Position numbers and translations under genes: made by a program. A stretch of DNA of 64,000 nt from Holothuria scabra (lineage: Eukaryota > Echinodermata > Holothuroidea > Aspidochirotida > Holothuriidae): the NCBI GenBank assembly GCA_037179385.1, contig CM074179.1, positions 6,262,001 to 6,326,000 on the forward strand, given 5' to 3'. Under the pieces are notes generated by a model. That model worked only from the letters and a program-made list of their open reading frames with translations. It was not told the DNA's origin and searched no databases. Of this stretch, positions 1 through 13,471 are shown in pieces. How positions within the stretch are numbered: position 1 is the first letter of the stretch; every line of letters begins with the position of its first letter.

Positions 1-132
1 AATTGCTGTTTTACAAAATACCGCTATATTTGGCCCTGCTCAGCATTAATCAACAAAAATTGTGGATTGCTGTTTTTGGTTACAAAATCCCGCCATATTT
101 GTCTCTACTGATCGGCCTCAATTCAATGCCAT
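1..132. repeat. Two diverged copies of a ~65-bp unit
   Basis: The first two ~65-bp stretches begin with ATTGCTGTTTT and share ACAAAAT-CCGC-ATATTTG at matching spacing. This is probably the edge of a short tandem array that begins left of the window. No coding potential is seen up to about 450. Confidence 0.4.
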
Positions 133-454
133 ACTAGTCTGTTGCTACAATTGTTTCTTGTGTAATTTTGCTTTATTTTCGCCGGCACATTTAACTATCT
201 TATTAGTTTCATTTTTAGTGAACCTGACTGCTTGTTAAAAGGCCAAACGCTTTGTAAAATCCTGAAAAAATATTTAGCCCCTGTTATCTGCAACCCTTGG
301 GATTCTCGTCATTCTTCCTTGTTAAAATTGGTCGGACGGCCATTATTCAAGGTCAGTCCATGTATATTCCGCTCCAGCCAGCCTCTAGGGCAACTAGGAA
401 GAAATGGAGGGGGGGGGGGTTCCTTAGTAATTTGGAAGAAACTCTTTAAGCCGA

Positions 455-815
455 TACCTTTTAAGAGGGACGATTTTAGTCATCGAGACCGATGGTTCTC
501 GAGACGACGAATGCTATAGTGTTCACAAGACTGAAGGTACGCCCGATCGAAAATCAAAAGGTGTCCATGACACCGAAGGTTCGCACAAACCCCCCCCCAA
601 GAAAAAAAAAAAACAGAGTCCGCGAGACCGAAAATGAGAAAAGGACATCAAAATGCCCTGACCTATATCCTTTTTCAGGCTCGCAGACCTCTTCCCATCT
701 TCGGTCACGCGAACCTCTTCGCTCTTTAGGTCTCTCGAACCCTTTGCATTTTCAGTGTCACAAACCTTTCCTTACCTTTGGTCTCATGGACCCTTTCTCA
801 TGTATAGTTTCTCTC
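455..815. repeat. Degenerate foldback element, ~25-28-bp repeat arms
   Basis: The left part repeats a unit reading like GAGACCGAAGGTTCG, for example near 490, 575 and 620. The right part repeats its reverse complement (CTTCGGTCACGCGAACC and variants) about five times between 675 and 815. The two arms therefore form a long imperfect hairpin made of short tandem repeats. The open frames here are by-products of the repeats. No target duplication could be fixed, so the ends are approximate. Confidence 0.5.
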
Positions 816-3800
816 CTCAACCTAACCTGAACAAACGTGGGATGTGATATTATTTAGCGAAAGTTACGGAAAGTGGTCTTACCTTATGTAAAGATGGTAT
901 ATCCCACGCAAGCAGGCTTGTATATATCCAATTTAATCCATTTAATCAATTAAAGCCCCATCACTATGTGTGTATGATATTATCACAAACTTTGATTGCC
1001 GACAAGTTAAGAAAATGGTTTGACAAGGAGCGACACTTACAACTTGCTGCAGATTCATTAAATAACACAACCCGTGTTTAGGTTCGCGCGGCTTTGAGTT
1101 TACAAAACAAAAACAGGCCCCCGATTCCCACGATCAGTTCAAGAACATGTACGTAAACAGGTTGTGCACCTGGGCAAATGACCTAGTTTTCCTCTTTGCG
1201 CGGTCTTCACTGCATTCTGTGATATTCACCGCCGTAGATAGGTGACACGGTGGCTGTCTAGCATTCCAGTCAATGAGGCGCCCTGCTGTGACCTGGCAAG
1301 AGTGTGCCCTGTATTTTCTTGGATGAAGTTACGGCAAACCTTTCTCACATTTTAGGCCCCGCGAATATGTCACTGAAGTCCTCTCGCTTCTTTAGCAAAA
1401 CTATGTGGCGAGACCAGGGCTATGTCACTGTTCCCAAGGTTCACTGTTCCCAGGAATACCTGGCGAAATGATACTTTGAACTGCTTCCCAAGTAGCTACC
1501 GAGCGGGGGGGGGGGGGTATCAATATCAGCGTAGGGATCCATGTTAAATTCTTCAACATTCTAGACTGTATGAATAGAATGCATACCAGTGCTACACATG
1601 GCCGTGAACCATTTCCACTAGATAGGCCTATATCACGAACCTTTTCTCGTTTTTTTGGTCTTGCAGACCTTTCCTATTTAAATTTCCGTTTGTACAAATC
1701 TTCGGTCTTGTGTTATTTCCCCCTTTTTGCCAGCCCATCAGAAGTGTATATTATTCCTGTACCGGTTGCAGTAGTAAGTGTATACGGTACTTGAATTGAA
1801 AGTACACATTCCACACCTAAGAAGGGTTATTTTATTTTGATGCTGTATTGGAAACTGACGCCAACTTCACAAAGGGCCACATAGCGAAGTTCGAGGTGGA
1901 GTGGTTGGGGGAGGGGGAGGCGTAATCACTAAAGGTGGCCTGATTTGTTTAACAACATAATAGCAATATATGGCGGCCCAGAATGCATTCGAAAGAAAAG
2001 GGAGGAGCTTAAATCTGGAGCCCCTCTCCCCCCCCCCCTTCAGGCTGTGGTTCCTTCTTCAATGATATTATTTTGCCAAACTGCGGGTGTGCAATGAGTA
2101 GCGTGCCAGGAGAGACAGCTCTACTACCAGCAAAACTGCTCGTCGAAGTTTTTGCGTGAATATAGTTTCATTTAATCAGTGTAGTATAAAATAGGGTCCA
2201 GAAAAAAAATTGAAATGGATACAAAAAATAAAAAAAACGGGTCGGGTCAACACATGTTCTCAAGAGTCAGTAATTGTGGCATACAACACCCTCAGGTTTC
2301 TGCACTTTACTGAAATAAAAAAAATCTGCGAACTCCAAATGAAACATGATAGCTGCAATTTTCTGGTCGAGCTATAGCCGGATGCTTCGAGAAACTTAAA
2401 CATTGAAATATCAAAACAGTAAAGCGCAAATATGCATTGAGTGCAGTCTTCCCCGCACCGAAAAAAATGCACTTGGAAGTAACTTTCATCGTGCTAGTCG
2501 TACACGCGACCGAAAGCTTAACAGCTGCGTCACTGTGGAAAGAAACAGATTGATGACTTCATTGGAAAGTCCCTCAAATCTAGACCTCCGATTTGTTGTT
2601 AGTGATCTCACGACCTTGCACATGACATTTTAGGCCACGGTCATTGGAGGGATAAAGGTGAAGGTGAAAGGTAAAGCTTTGCGGGGGACCACGATAGTCC
2701 AAAACAAGTTGGAACGTGTATCCCATAGTACAATACATTGTGCACTGTTATGTTCGCAAATGGGCCAGCTCTAACGAAAAGTCCGCAGTTTGCAATCTGC
2801 GGCGAGTGCTAGCTCAGTTCATATCTGGGCATAGGCAAGTGTAAAGGAGGTTAGATCGGGACGAGTTTTCAGATTTAAACAGCAGAAATATGGGGGTTAT
2901 GTCTGTGATGCTCATGCAATCTATCCTGCTAGCACTGAATGGCGAACCGGACCGCTTATTGAAAAGAACACAAAAGCATATATTTTCAACAAATTAGTAC
3001 GCTATTTTAAAAACATGCCACTGGCCAAAGCTTAGCGAGAGCTATCATACTAGTTTAAGAATGCCTTGTCAAGGATCGCGACAAGGTAAGCCTACTGCTG
3101 AGTAATGTGGACAAGGGTGATGCGGGCCACGGAAAATATTGAAGGGTTAGCTCGCTACAGATACTTTGAAATCACTTCCGTAAAGGATGGTGAACTCAAT
3201 TTATTGGTTCTAAACTCCTTATCCTTTTCGTGTCCAGCTGGGATTTCCGTCACTATTTGGATTTTATTCGGATTATAATTATTTATTATTTTCTTTGAGA
3301 TCAAGACATAACGAAAATGGTAAGTTTGTTTATATCTAGGCGGAACAGTGCGTAGGCCAATCCGAGCAGGTGGTTGTCCTGTATTTCGACACTTGAGGGG
3401 GATGATCAGGCGTGTGGCCAAGAATGTGTCATGGGAGGGTGGGGGGATAAAAACCGCTATTTTAGGTGGTTTTTTTTTTTTTTGCATTGCAAGGTTAGGT
3501 GTCGGGGGGGGGGGGGATTCTGACATTTCATGTCGCAGCCACTGTCATAAGAAACGACAAAGGAAAAATCTTGCATCGTATTTGAAATGTATTTGAAACC
3601 TACCCTAATTTAAAGTTGAACATTATTTGAAATCGTATTTAGCGCCAAAATGAAGCTTTTCTCTTTTTATCCAGTTAACTAAGGCTGACCTCTATGTCAC
3701 ATTCCTGTTGGTATGCCGTTTTATCTGGTCCATCAAAATGCATCCCGACACCCCTAAAGTTACGTTTCGGCACAACAAGCAATGACCCGTCCATAATTTC

Positions 3801-6800
3801 AACATGCTTTTCAAGTCAAACAGTAAATAATTTTGTATTTCATGGCTGCTACTCATCCTTGTTTTTTGGTTATCAATATATTCCAAGGAAGGGACGATCA
3901 TAATAAATTAGCCCATGGCTACACTCTGGCCTGAGGGGTACAGTTTGATGGGGTGGGTGTGACTCGATCGTGTCGGGGGAGGGAGACAAGGATCGGTCAC
4001 TGCCTAGGCCTAAAGAAGTTTGCCTGTTTTTTTTTTTCAAGTGAATAAACTTGGATTATATCTTTTGTTGTGCGGAATTTTTTCAGTGTTTATTTAAAGT
4101 AAATCTTTTCTCAACACTCAGAAAAAAAATGAAATGAGCACTCCGGGTTTTTGGATCCTCCGATTTTTAGCTTCTTGTATGCTACACTTGATTAAACTTG
4201 CAGCTCAAGAGTGCAAAAAGCTGAAATCAGCAGTATTTCTGTTTCAAACGGTACAAAGGTACATTTAGGCCTATGTGCTCTTATATAACTTTCAAATCCT
4301 ACGAAAGTGCTGCTTATAAAACTCTGGAAGTCACTTCAAATTGCCTTACAAAAAGCTTATAGAGACAGCACATCCCTACCAGTAGTAGGGGAAAGCAGTA
4401 ACAAATTACTTTGTGTTCTAATGAAGAGCCCAGTTGCATGGTGTTTTTCTCGCCATCTGCACTAACAGGCAGTGTTCGACACATAGGGCCAATGATTATC
4501 CGCTTAAAAACAAAGCAAATTCCGTTTCCATATTTTAAAATCCGTTTTTTTTTTTATTTGTTTCAATTTTCTCAAGATTTCGTGAAATTCCGTTTGAGTA
4601 CAAAAGGGTATATAATAGGGTTGTCAGATTAGCAATTAATCAGCCCTTTGTCAGTTCACTCCTGGCATATGCTTACGTCTCCAAAAATTTCAACTTAAAA
4701 TTAACATGTTTCAAGAAATAACAAGTTCAGCTTCCAAACTATATTATATATGGCCTGGCATCACGTATGAGTGCTTGTCAGTCACGAACTGAAAAAGTTT
4801 CAAAAAAGTTCCGATCACTATTTGCCAAGACCAACATAACAAAGTACAGTCAGCTGAGAATCATTATGCAGCTGCTTCATGCATGCTGTGGACCGTAAGA
4901 ACTTCTCTTTACAAAGAATCATGCTCACTGAGTGACTACTTGCGTTTATGAATGAAGCGGCTTCTTTAAAAGTTTGGGGATTCCCCGCTTTTAACGTAAT
5001 TATTGAGGGAGGGTGTCATGTTATTGCCAATTGAAGTACACCCATTCTCTGAGCGTTCTTTTAACGATACTCGCTGAGCAGCCAGCTGAAGGCATGGTGT
5101 ATGTTGTGCATGTATATCCAGCATACAGCTGGTCCCGGTTACTGCGTACGTGCAGCTATACCGGCCGGCCGGGATAGGAACTTGCAAGTCTGTTGCAACT
5201 CCCTGGTACATACTTCTATTTACACAGGCGGTGCATTATATACAATTTATTATAGGTGAAAACTACCATATCTAGATTTGATCGTAGCCTAAATTATTGA
5301 TAGCTCTAGCGTTACACTTTGTACTGTAAACTTAGGTGGCTAGGCCGTAGGCCTAGTTTTCTTTTTGGCTCCAAGCCACACCGTTTTTGAAGGCAATTGG
5401 AAATGAAAAAACAATTTGATCAGGCAAGTGTCGAAATTAAATGTATATGAGTCGGTCCGGCAGCTGTCTGCATAGGCCAGGGGTGCGGCAGCTTCTTTCA
5501 CCGTGGATACTGCAGAGTACTGTGGCATGGCCTACACTTCGTGAGTTATCCCTGTTTTCTAATATTGAATGTTGTATGTGAAGTTAAACAGCTAGACTGA
5601 TCGGCGCGGCGGGACCAGCTTGCTAATTCGAGAGGTTCCATTACTGTAAATTTTGCACAAACTGATGACTTTTGAAAAGAAATTTTAAAAAGTTGTCCAA
5701 AACGGCAAGTTCTGTAGGATATGTTAATTTCCGGATTTCCCACGTTTTTCCGTGATGGCGGAAAATCATTGCCTCTAAACACAACCATAATTTATCAGTC
5801 AATAATAGAGCTTTAACATCTTCATTTCTTGCACGTAAAAACTACCGGCAATAAAAACAAACTTGCTTAAAACAACTTCATCAAAAGACCAAAGTTCCAC
5901 ATACTCCATAGTGTACACAAACGTTTTTTCTGTTACCAGCGATCTTTTTCAAAGAACGACTGCAAAAATTATAACATTTACTCTTATCAGTTTACATTCC
6001 ATTGCCTGCCCTTTTTGACCGCAAATTCTTGTGGTTAAGTGTTCAGCTGTTGTACTCGTTGAATTGTACGAAATATCGTTGGAATCTTCGTGTGATTTTG
6101 TGCGAAATTTTTCGAAATTGCGCGATTTTCGGCGATCGTAGAAAAATTTCTACGGGAGTTAAACGATCACAGTACTGTAACTACCCAATCTGGCAGACAA
6201 TTCCACTTGTTGACAACTCTATATGGGAGAAACTAAACTTCTAATGTCAAGCCTCGAGAAAGGCTTTTCCAGCTTTTTACAATCCCCACGCACCCAAGAA
6301 TTACTTTGAACCCTTAAATAACTACAAGTCAGAAGGGGTTTCCTTTCACAAAGAAACTTGGAAACCTGGAGCATGTCCCCTTTAATCCTTCTAAGCTCCA
6401 AAATGGTAAGCCCAAGGTGTAAAAGTCCAGCATGATAAATTTCTCACCTCAGGTTTTAGGCGAGTGGCTCTCCTCTGAACTTGCTCTAAGAGAAACTTGT
6501 CTTTTTCATAAAAGAAGAAGAATTTCTGTTGTGAATCTTCAAAGTTACAAGCATAAATCAGTAAATTCCAGTCCCTGACCCCTTTACCTAGTGTAGACGC
6601 TGTAGGCCTAGGCCCTATGTCAATGTTCCCAAGGTTCACCATTTCCTAAGTTAGGTTTAAAGTTCCCCGCAAACCTTGGGAACATCCACACTTCTGGGAA
6701 CATGGAAACACAGGATCAATGAACCTCATATCGCCAAATCATTGAGATTCGAAAAAGGGTGACATCTATCAAAAAACCTGAACACTGAACCCTGTAAATA

Positions 6801-6853
6801 TGGTGTAGCCTAGCTAGGCCTAACATTAGACACCAGTGATGCTCAGGCAGTGA
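816..6853. other. No gene recognised; scattered repeat fragments
   Basis: Only short open frames lacking family resemblance are seen on either strand. At 1600-1725 there are about three more units of the right-arm repeat of the foldback at 455-815 (CACGAACCTTTTCTCG, CTTCGGTCTTGTG), a detached fragment. A phrase near 1420-1445 (TATGTCACTGTTCCCAAGG) recurs near 6615-6640, so both are pieces of one dispersed repeat. Long G runs occur at about 1505 and 3505. Nothing looks like an exon pair with a shared frame. Confidence 0.5.
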
Positions 6854-6861
6854 CCTTACTC

Positions 6862-7301
6862 TAGGGCTGTGAACGTTTAGCAAAATATCTAAACGATTAA
6901 CCTTAAAAATTTGCGATCGTTTAGCGAGTAATCGCGATTACCTTGTCACAAAAAAAAAGTTATTTCAGTATATGAAGTGACTGATACTGAATGTAAATTG
7001 TAATGCAGAAATAATAAATAGCCTAGGCCTAGTTGTTGTTATCTTGCCAGGTAAAATCAATTCATTCTGAAACTTTGAAGCCTACAAGGTCCAAATATGC
7101 CCAGGATGTTGCATTTAACTAAAACCAGGGATCATCAGAGTATACACATGGATACTGTAAAAAACTCTTAAAACAGGCTTTGCGATTAATTGCTTGTAAG
7201 TTGTAGCTTTGTACTAGGCCTTGGCCTAGCCTAGGCCTAAACGTTTATTACACATGCGATCGTTTAGCGATTAATCGCTAGGCTACACGTTCACAGCCCT
7301 A
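6862..7301. mobile_element. hAT-type MITE, 440 bp
   Basis: Terminal inverted repeats TAGGGCTGTGAACGT and its complement lie at the two ends, flanked by a perfect 8-bp direct duplication CCTTACTC (6854-6861 and 7302-7309). Eight-base duplications with short TIRs are the hAT signature. Subterminal copies of CGATCGTTTAGCGA sit inside both ends and could be transposase-binding repeats. No coding capacity, so it is non-autonomous. Confidence 0.88.
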
Positions 7302-7309
7302 CCTTACTC

Positions 7310-10300
7310 TGCCAATCAACACAATTTACAGCAAGGCTCTCCCAACATCTACATTTGTCATTACGTAGGTCTCTTAGCATGTGACTATACAGCCATCGGA
7401 CAACGGGCGAGTTAATGAGCTGAAAACCAAGTTTTCTTGTAGCCCCGCCCCCAAAAATTGAAGCAACTGATGACATTTCGCGGAACTAATACTGGATGTA
7501 TCCTTAGGTTTACGTTGATGAATAATGCAATAGAAGGCGTAACAAAGTACCAAAACATGATAATTCGAATTTCGAAAGTCTTATTTTCCTAGAAAGACTT
7601 TGAACATTTTTGGATTGATCGTAGTAAGTGAAAAATCAGATAACGAAATAAGGTAGCCTTTTTCAAGGCTTAAAAAGTTGCTGCATATTTGCCGTGAACT
7701 TGACTTCGTTAAAGAATAAAAACAGATAAACTTGGTAAAATCTGTTAGAAAAGAGTCTTAGCTTCCTATTGGTATCAATTTTGCGATTGGAAATGATTAT
7801 GCAATGGTGTAACGGTGCCTAGAAATTTCACTTGAAATTCGATAGTTTTGCGTGTACATTTGCACAGGTTTGTATGGGACGTTAGTGGTGAGCCAGCAAC
7901 GCACGTTGTAAGTATGCAATTTTATACGCGCCAACCTGATCGTACAATCAATTGAACACTAATTCAGTGATTGAGTCATAACAATACATGATGTTCATCT
8001 GAGCTAGCTACAGGCCCTCACTATACTAGTTTTGTGGAATCCTTAGAACAGTTGCTCCAATGGTTATAAGGTGCGTGTTCATTCCTTCTAGTGTCTTTAA
8101 CAAGGCGCCTATTTACACAGGAATTAATTGTCCAGGTCTAGTGCATGCAGTGCTATGTGTCACTGTGTGTTTGTTTGGTACAGTGCATTGCTAAATCTCT
8201 CTACTTTTCAGTAGCCTGGGGATAAACAGAAGACTGGATTAGTACCATTTTTCAGTTCATGTGCTGCTAGAATATTTCTTGCTGGTTTTGCTCTATGCGA
8301 TAAATTAAGGTAAGTCTTCCAGACATTTCAGTGATTTTCTCAAGTCATGATGCCCAATGAAAATTCTATCAATAAGTTGCATATCATGACTTGAAGATCT
8401 AAGTACAAGACCTAAAGGCCACGCAATTGTTGGGTTTATTTCTAACCATGATATAATGACTCATTATAACATTTTGTAGAAATCCGAACTTTATCTGTGG
8501 GCAAATGTGAGAGTTGCAACTAAAATAGTGTGCGCTTGAATTACATATTTTTGCCTGTCATTCTGGAATGAGCATTGCACATTGCAACAGTCAGTCTGAT
8601 GAATTAAGTGGTATGTGGATATATTTGTGGGAAAGTGTTTTACACCCTTAGCTAGTTGCTGCCCAGTTCAGTCCTGTATAGGCCTAGAATTTTAAAGGGA
8701 ACAGCTAGTAGCAATTAACATAACATAACAGGTTGAAAGGCAAAGGAGGGCCAAGGTCCCATAAGATGCCCTAGCTTAAGTCCAAACCCTATCAAAAGTC
8801 AAACCACCAAACCTAAACAAACAGCCCCAAACAATCAGATATACCTGTCATGGAAGAACTTGTCAATGTTAACCTTAAAACAGTGTACTGACAGGGAGTT
8901 AAGTTAACTACCCTGCTGGTACTTTTCGGTAGAATAATGTATGCAGTAGCAGGATTACATGTCATACTGAGAAATAGGGGGTAGAGCCTGATATCCCAGC
9001 CTCAGTCAGTGAAATATAGTTTCCCCATCAAATCCTAAGACAAAAATCCTAAGGCAAAGACTAATTTTTCATCCCGCATATTCAAGAAATGAAGTGCATC
9101 ATTTGCTTGCATTGATATATTCCTCCAGGTTTATTTATTGAGATGTTAATTTCAATATAAATATAGACTTCCAGTGTTAATTTGGAAAATCCTTCCCAAA
9201 TGCTTATGCATGAAGTGATATCTCCCATTAAACAGGAAATCTAGGAGAGCCTAGCATAGCCCTTTTTCACACGAAGCACCCTACCACCACACTCAACACC
9301 CCCTCCCAAAATAAATAGGGGGAAACATGCTAACTGGCCTGAGAGCTCTACTTCTCAGGGCCTAATTACTCTCTACTGAGTAAGATCAGCCAATGACATA
9401 GTTCTGTCAGTTGCTTACTAGAAATCATGATATTTGCTGTTAGTTCATTATTTTGAACAAAGCATGCAGTCCATGGAACCTTTACTAGCATGTTTACATT
9501 TATGATGTACCCCTTGATTGAAATAAAATCACATATGTTCTTTTAAATTTATATTTTATACAATGGATATTACGTAGCAAAAGGCCACCTTGAGTCGGTC
9601 ATGAAACAAGTGTTATCCCCTCATTTGATTATTACCAACATGACCGATTTATGGTACCGGTTGACTCAACGTACACTCGTTATATACTGTACGCATCGAA
9701 TTATTTCGCACAATCAATACGTGCAGTACAATGGAGAACAGTGTGGTGGTTGTTGTTCACGAAGCCACTGGTCTACGAATCGCCCTGTATTTGCCGTGAA
9801 CTTGACTTCGTTAAAGAATGGTTAAAAAAGAAGTTTATTTAAAATTGTAGATTAAGAAATTTTTCATCGAATATGCAAGTTTTTAAAATTGGAAATAGCG
9901 CGATTAAATAACAAAAATCGAATTTTTTGAACAGTTAAGATGCAGCTACGTAACTTTTCCAAAATTTGGCCAGAATGCACTTTGCAATGTATGAAGTTAC
10001 CTGTAACTGGCAAAATTTGATTTTCGCATTTCTTATTAGTAAAATTCAGCCATTGGTTTACTTTTAAACAACCTAATAACTGATATATAAGCCCTCGAAA
10101 ATGGCAAGTTTTATCTAATTACGTATTAATGAGCGATGACGTCATGAAACGTCATGCATACTCCCACAAGAAAAGAAAGGCTTTTTCGTACCGCTGTCTA
10201 CTGGCTGTATAAGTAAGAGAACTGGAGGTAGGGCTACTGCTGCACTAACTTACTAGCCTAAGTTAACTAGAAATGAACTGAGTGCGCCACTAACGTTAGG

Positions 10301-10578
10301 CTAGCCCTAACGTTAGACTACAGTAGTTTGCCTATAAGTGTAACACTGTAAGGGAGCTGAACTGTATAATTTTCCTGTCTAGGCCTAATGCATTTTCACA
10401 ACTCACCTAACGTTAGACTTGTATATCTTCCTCTGTTGTACGGTTTTATCTGATTCAGGGCTTGAAATATTTCGCTCAGTTACCAATGTTGCTGATGTGT
10501 TCGTTCCTGCCAAAACAAGTTCTACAAGTTCACAATCAATGAACCAGATCAAGTTTAGCAACATTTGTTATCGAAGCA
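7310..10578. other. No gene recognised; contains an exact 32-bp direct repeat
   Basis: No exon with family resemblance is visible. A 32-bp sequence containing GCCGTGAACTTGACTTCG is present exactly at 7686-7717 and again at 9788-9819 with unrelated flanks. The rest is AT-rich sequence without clear structure. Confidence 0.5.
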
Positions 10579-11356
10579 GGCCAAGTCGTCCCCAAACCAA
10601 CTCGTCCCCAACCAACTCGTCCCCAAGCCAACTCGTCCCCAAGCCAACTCGTCCCCAAGCCAACTCGTCCCCAAACCAACTCGTCCCCAATATGAAAAAT
10701 GTGATTTTTATGGCGCGAGAAAGGGGGAATATATTACCAACCAAACATAATCAAAACTGAAATATTTATGTGACAAAACAGGAAATTTATTTAGTAGCTT
10801 CAAACATTAGGCCTATATTTGTAAAACAAATTTGCAATAAAAATACAATTTTAGAAAGCGTATGTTCTTAACAAGATATATATTTGCAATTAAGTATATT
10901 CCAAACAAAAATATATCTTTGCTCTAAAATATATATTTAGAAGAATATTTTTTCCCAACACTTGGGTAGACAAATTGCGACAATAAAGTTATCATGCTTT
11001 ATTTTAAACCACTTGTCATTCTCTATATATGCATAAATCACGGCTTCAAAAAAATTATGTGTCACGAAATCTCCCTTTTAACTAGCAAAAGGGAGGAAAA
11101 AATAATGAACAAACCAAAAACAAATGCAAAGTCGGTGTTAGCTGGTCTCTTGAAATGAGATTTTATTTTCCACTAATTTTTCAATAATTTCTCATATTGG
11201 GGCCGACTTGGCTTGGAGACGACTTGGCTTGGGGACGAGTTGGCTTGGGGACGAGTTGGCTTGGGGACGACTTGGCTTGGGGACGAGTTGGCTTGGGGAC
11301 GAGTTGGCTTGGGGACGAGTTGGTAGGGGACGAGTTGGTTTGGGGACGACTTGGCC
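10579..11356. mobile_element. Foldback element with 16-bp repeat arms
   Basis: The left arm (10579-10705) is a tandem array of the 16-mer GCCAACTCGTCCCCAA, and the right arm (11193-11356) is the same array in reverse complement (CTTGGGGACGAGTTGG). The outermost units are the variant GGCCAAGTCGTCCCC on both sides, and the arms continue inward through CCCCAATATGA. The ~490-bp centre is AT-rich and non-coding. Flanks CGAAGCA and CGAAAGC may be a decayed target duplication. Known sea-urchin TU and Drosophila FB elements have this architecture; the family here is not identified. Confidence 0.85.
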
Positions 11357-12904
11357 CGAAAGCTTTGTTATGGAGCCGGGTCGAGTAGGTACAGTACTGT
11401 AGGCCTAGTCTAGCCTAGGTCTGTATTGTCTATCAGATCGATCCGATGCGATCCTTGAAGTTGTGAAAGTTTACAAGCTCGCGCGCTTGCGCATGCAACA
11501 TATAGGCCTAAGTCCAGCATTCTACGGAGACTTCAAAGATCTTTTAAAACAGGTCAAAGTTTCTCCCGGCCAATGTGCAAGTAGCTCGTTGAGTCCCTAT
11601 AGGACTGGACTCTGAAAAGGCTACTGGGAGACTCGTAGGAGTTTTCAGTTTGGTATACGACTGACAGTGACAATGACCAAGTTCTTAGACAGCAGAGCAT
11701 TCGAAGCATCTGACCTCGATTTGCATCAGGGACTAACGAGGTTACGGCGTACGCAAGGGTGTTTACTCCCGGGCCCTGACCCGAAAGTTCCAGAAATATA
11801 TATTTTGTAGGCCAAAAATGGAGTAAGACGCGTATATGCTCTGCTACTGCCACGCACTGTAAGCATGCCAGAGCAACTCGGGCATTTGGCAGGGCCGCAG
11901 GCGTAGGAAGCGGGAAGAGAAGGGGGCATCCCCGTGAAAATGAGGGCGGTGAAAGCGACATGTCCCAATTCCCGAATGAGAAAACCCCCTTTTTCATTTT
12001 CCAGATCTCATGGAAAGCAAAATTTCCGGCGCTCTTCGCGCGCCTCAAATGCATTGTAAATCAGCCGTGCTCTGAAAATGACAAAATCGGACATTTAACA
12101 TATGACGGTGACACCATATGAAGGGAAACAGGCAGCTATAGGCCTATTAACTGTCTCTCTGATAGGCTACTGAATTCCAGATTAGTTTTCTACAATGAAA
12201 GCTCTCCGTGATTATGAAATATTAAAGAAATAATAAAGAGTTTGACAGACTTTCGGAGAGAGTGAGTTCATAGGCCTTATCAACACGATTTTCAAACCCT
12301 CATATTCAGAGACATTGGGAGAAAGAAGATACAATTCAGTGTACAACCATCCGTGATACAGGTAAGTAGGCCTAATTAAGGGAACTGAATGACTAAAGGA
12401 AATGGACCCTCGATATTTCCGGCTGAAATCCGACCATATAACGCGACTGTCTGGATTCGTCGACATGTATTCAAGAAATGAGGCATCATTCACGGTATCA
12501 TCAACATTTCAAGATCTTTCAAGTTCACAAAAATGCAGATGATGGCCAGGCATGAGAAAATCTGTCCGCTTGAAGAACGGCGGAACGAACTGGCCGATCA
12601 GGGAACGAACTGGCCGATTTTTGACGTCATTTAACCACAACAGATTGTTTGAATAGTCGGCGTAAATATTTACCCTGCACGACAGACAAGAACTGACCAT
12701 TGCTCTGTTACAGTTTTGGTGCTAAAAATTTTCTATAATTCCATCAAACCTGGATCGATTTTCTCGTTTAAAATTCGTTTTAATGTCAACTTATCCGACT
12801 GAAGTTAAGCTTTAGCGAATAATTCTCTATAACTTCGAAAATTACGTCATTACATGCTTCGAGCCACTTTTTGTCCACTGCAAGTGAGTAAACCGCAAAA
12901 ATGT
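11357..12904. repeat. No gene; dispersed repeat copy at ~12062-12500
   Basis: From CCGTGCTCTGAAAATGACAA through CTACTGAATTCCA the sequence matches a second copy at about 32449-32640. A further stretch (CCCTCATATT, then GATACAATTCAGTGTACAA) matches 35712-35770. These are three diverged copies or pieces of one dispersed family. A 166-codon minus-strand frame at 11554-12054 has no protein-like character and is not annotated as a gene. Confidence 0.5.
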
Positions 12905-13471
12905 GACATCTGGAGGTATAATCCCTAAAGCAGGCGAAGGCAATTTTGTCTTTACAAGCCTGAGAAATGCCTTTTTCGACTGTCTGAGGGGTCAAATTTT
13001 TCAAAATTTCCTTTACACTCCGCACCAACGGACGAGGGCGCTCCGCCTAAATAGTTTTTCTGGGAAGACTTCAGACAGGGAATCATTTGCCTCAGTACAG
13101 TAAGTGCTCTCACAATAGTTACCTTTCAACCCTGTCAGTTGAAAAGCATGAGTTGATGGATTCTTTAGTGACTTGAAGAATTAAAATGTTACCAATGTTC
13201 CTTCAGTTTGCAGTGAGCAAAGATATACTGGAAGAGTTGTCTACTGTAGCATGGCTGGAAAAACGAAGATTTCTTCCTTCTTTAGTGCCCAGTTTCATTT
13301 GAAGAAATGATTTGTAGCATGCAAGTTTTTTTAGTTTAGAAATCGTTCGTTCCTGGTAGAAAAAAATGAGCATCAAAATGTAACTTTTGGTCAATGGGGT
13401 ATGGGCGAGGTGCATAGTACAAAAATTGATCCCTACGCCACTACCCCTCTTTCAAATTGCTTCCTACGCCA
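12905..13471. repeat. Dispersed repeat, copy 1 of 2
   Basis: It is co-linear with 33160-33793. Both contain the same stretch ending in TTTCAAAATTTYC, then a CTCCGC/GGCGCTCCGC-type segment, then GTTGTCTA-TGTAGC-TGGCTG, CTTTTGGTCAATG and the terminus CCTACGCCACTG. The terminus resembles the hAT-like family at 21599. No coding frame is shared between the copies. Confidence 0.6.

Noticed and set aside
10419..10760. 113-codon frame rich in Ser-Pro-Thr-Asn repeats
   Set aside because: The repeats are the translated 16-bp foldback arm, open in several frames.
11554..12054. 166-codon minus-strand open frame
   Set aside because: The composition is unlike protein, it has no family resemblance, and its right edge runs up to a dispersed repeat. 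A chance opening is more likely.
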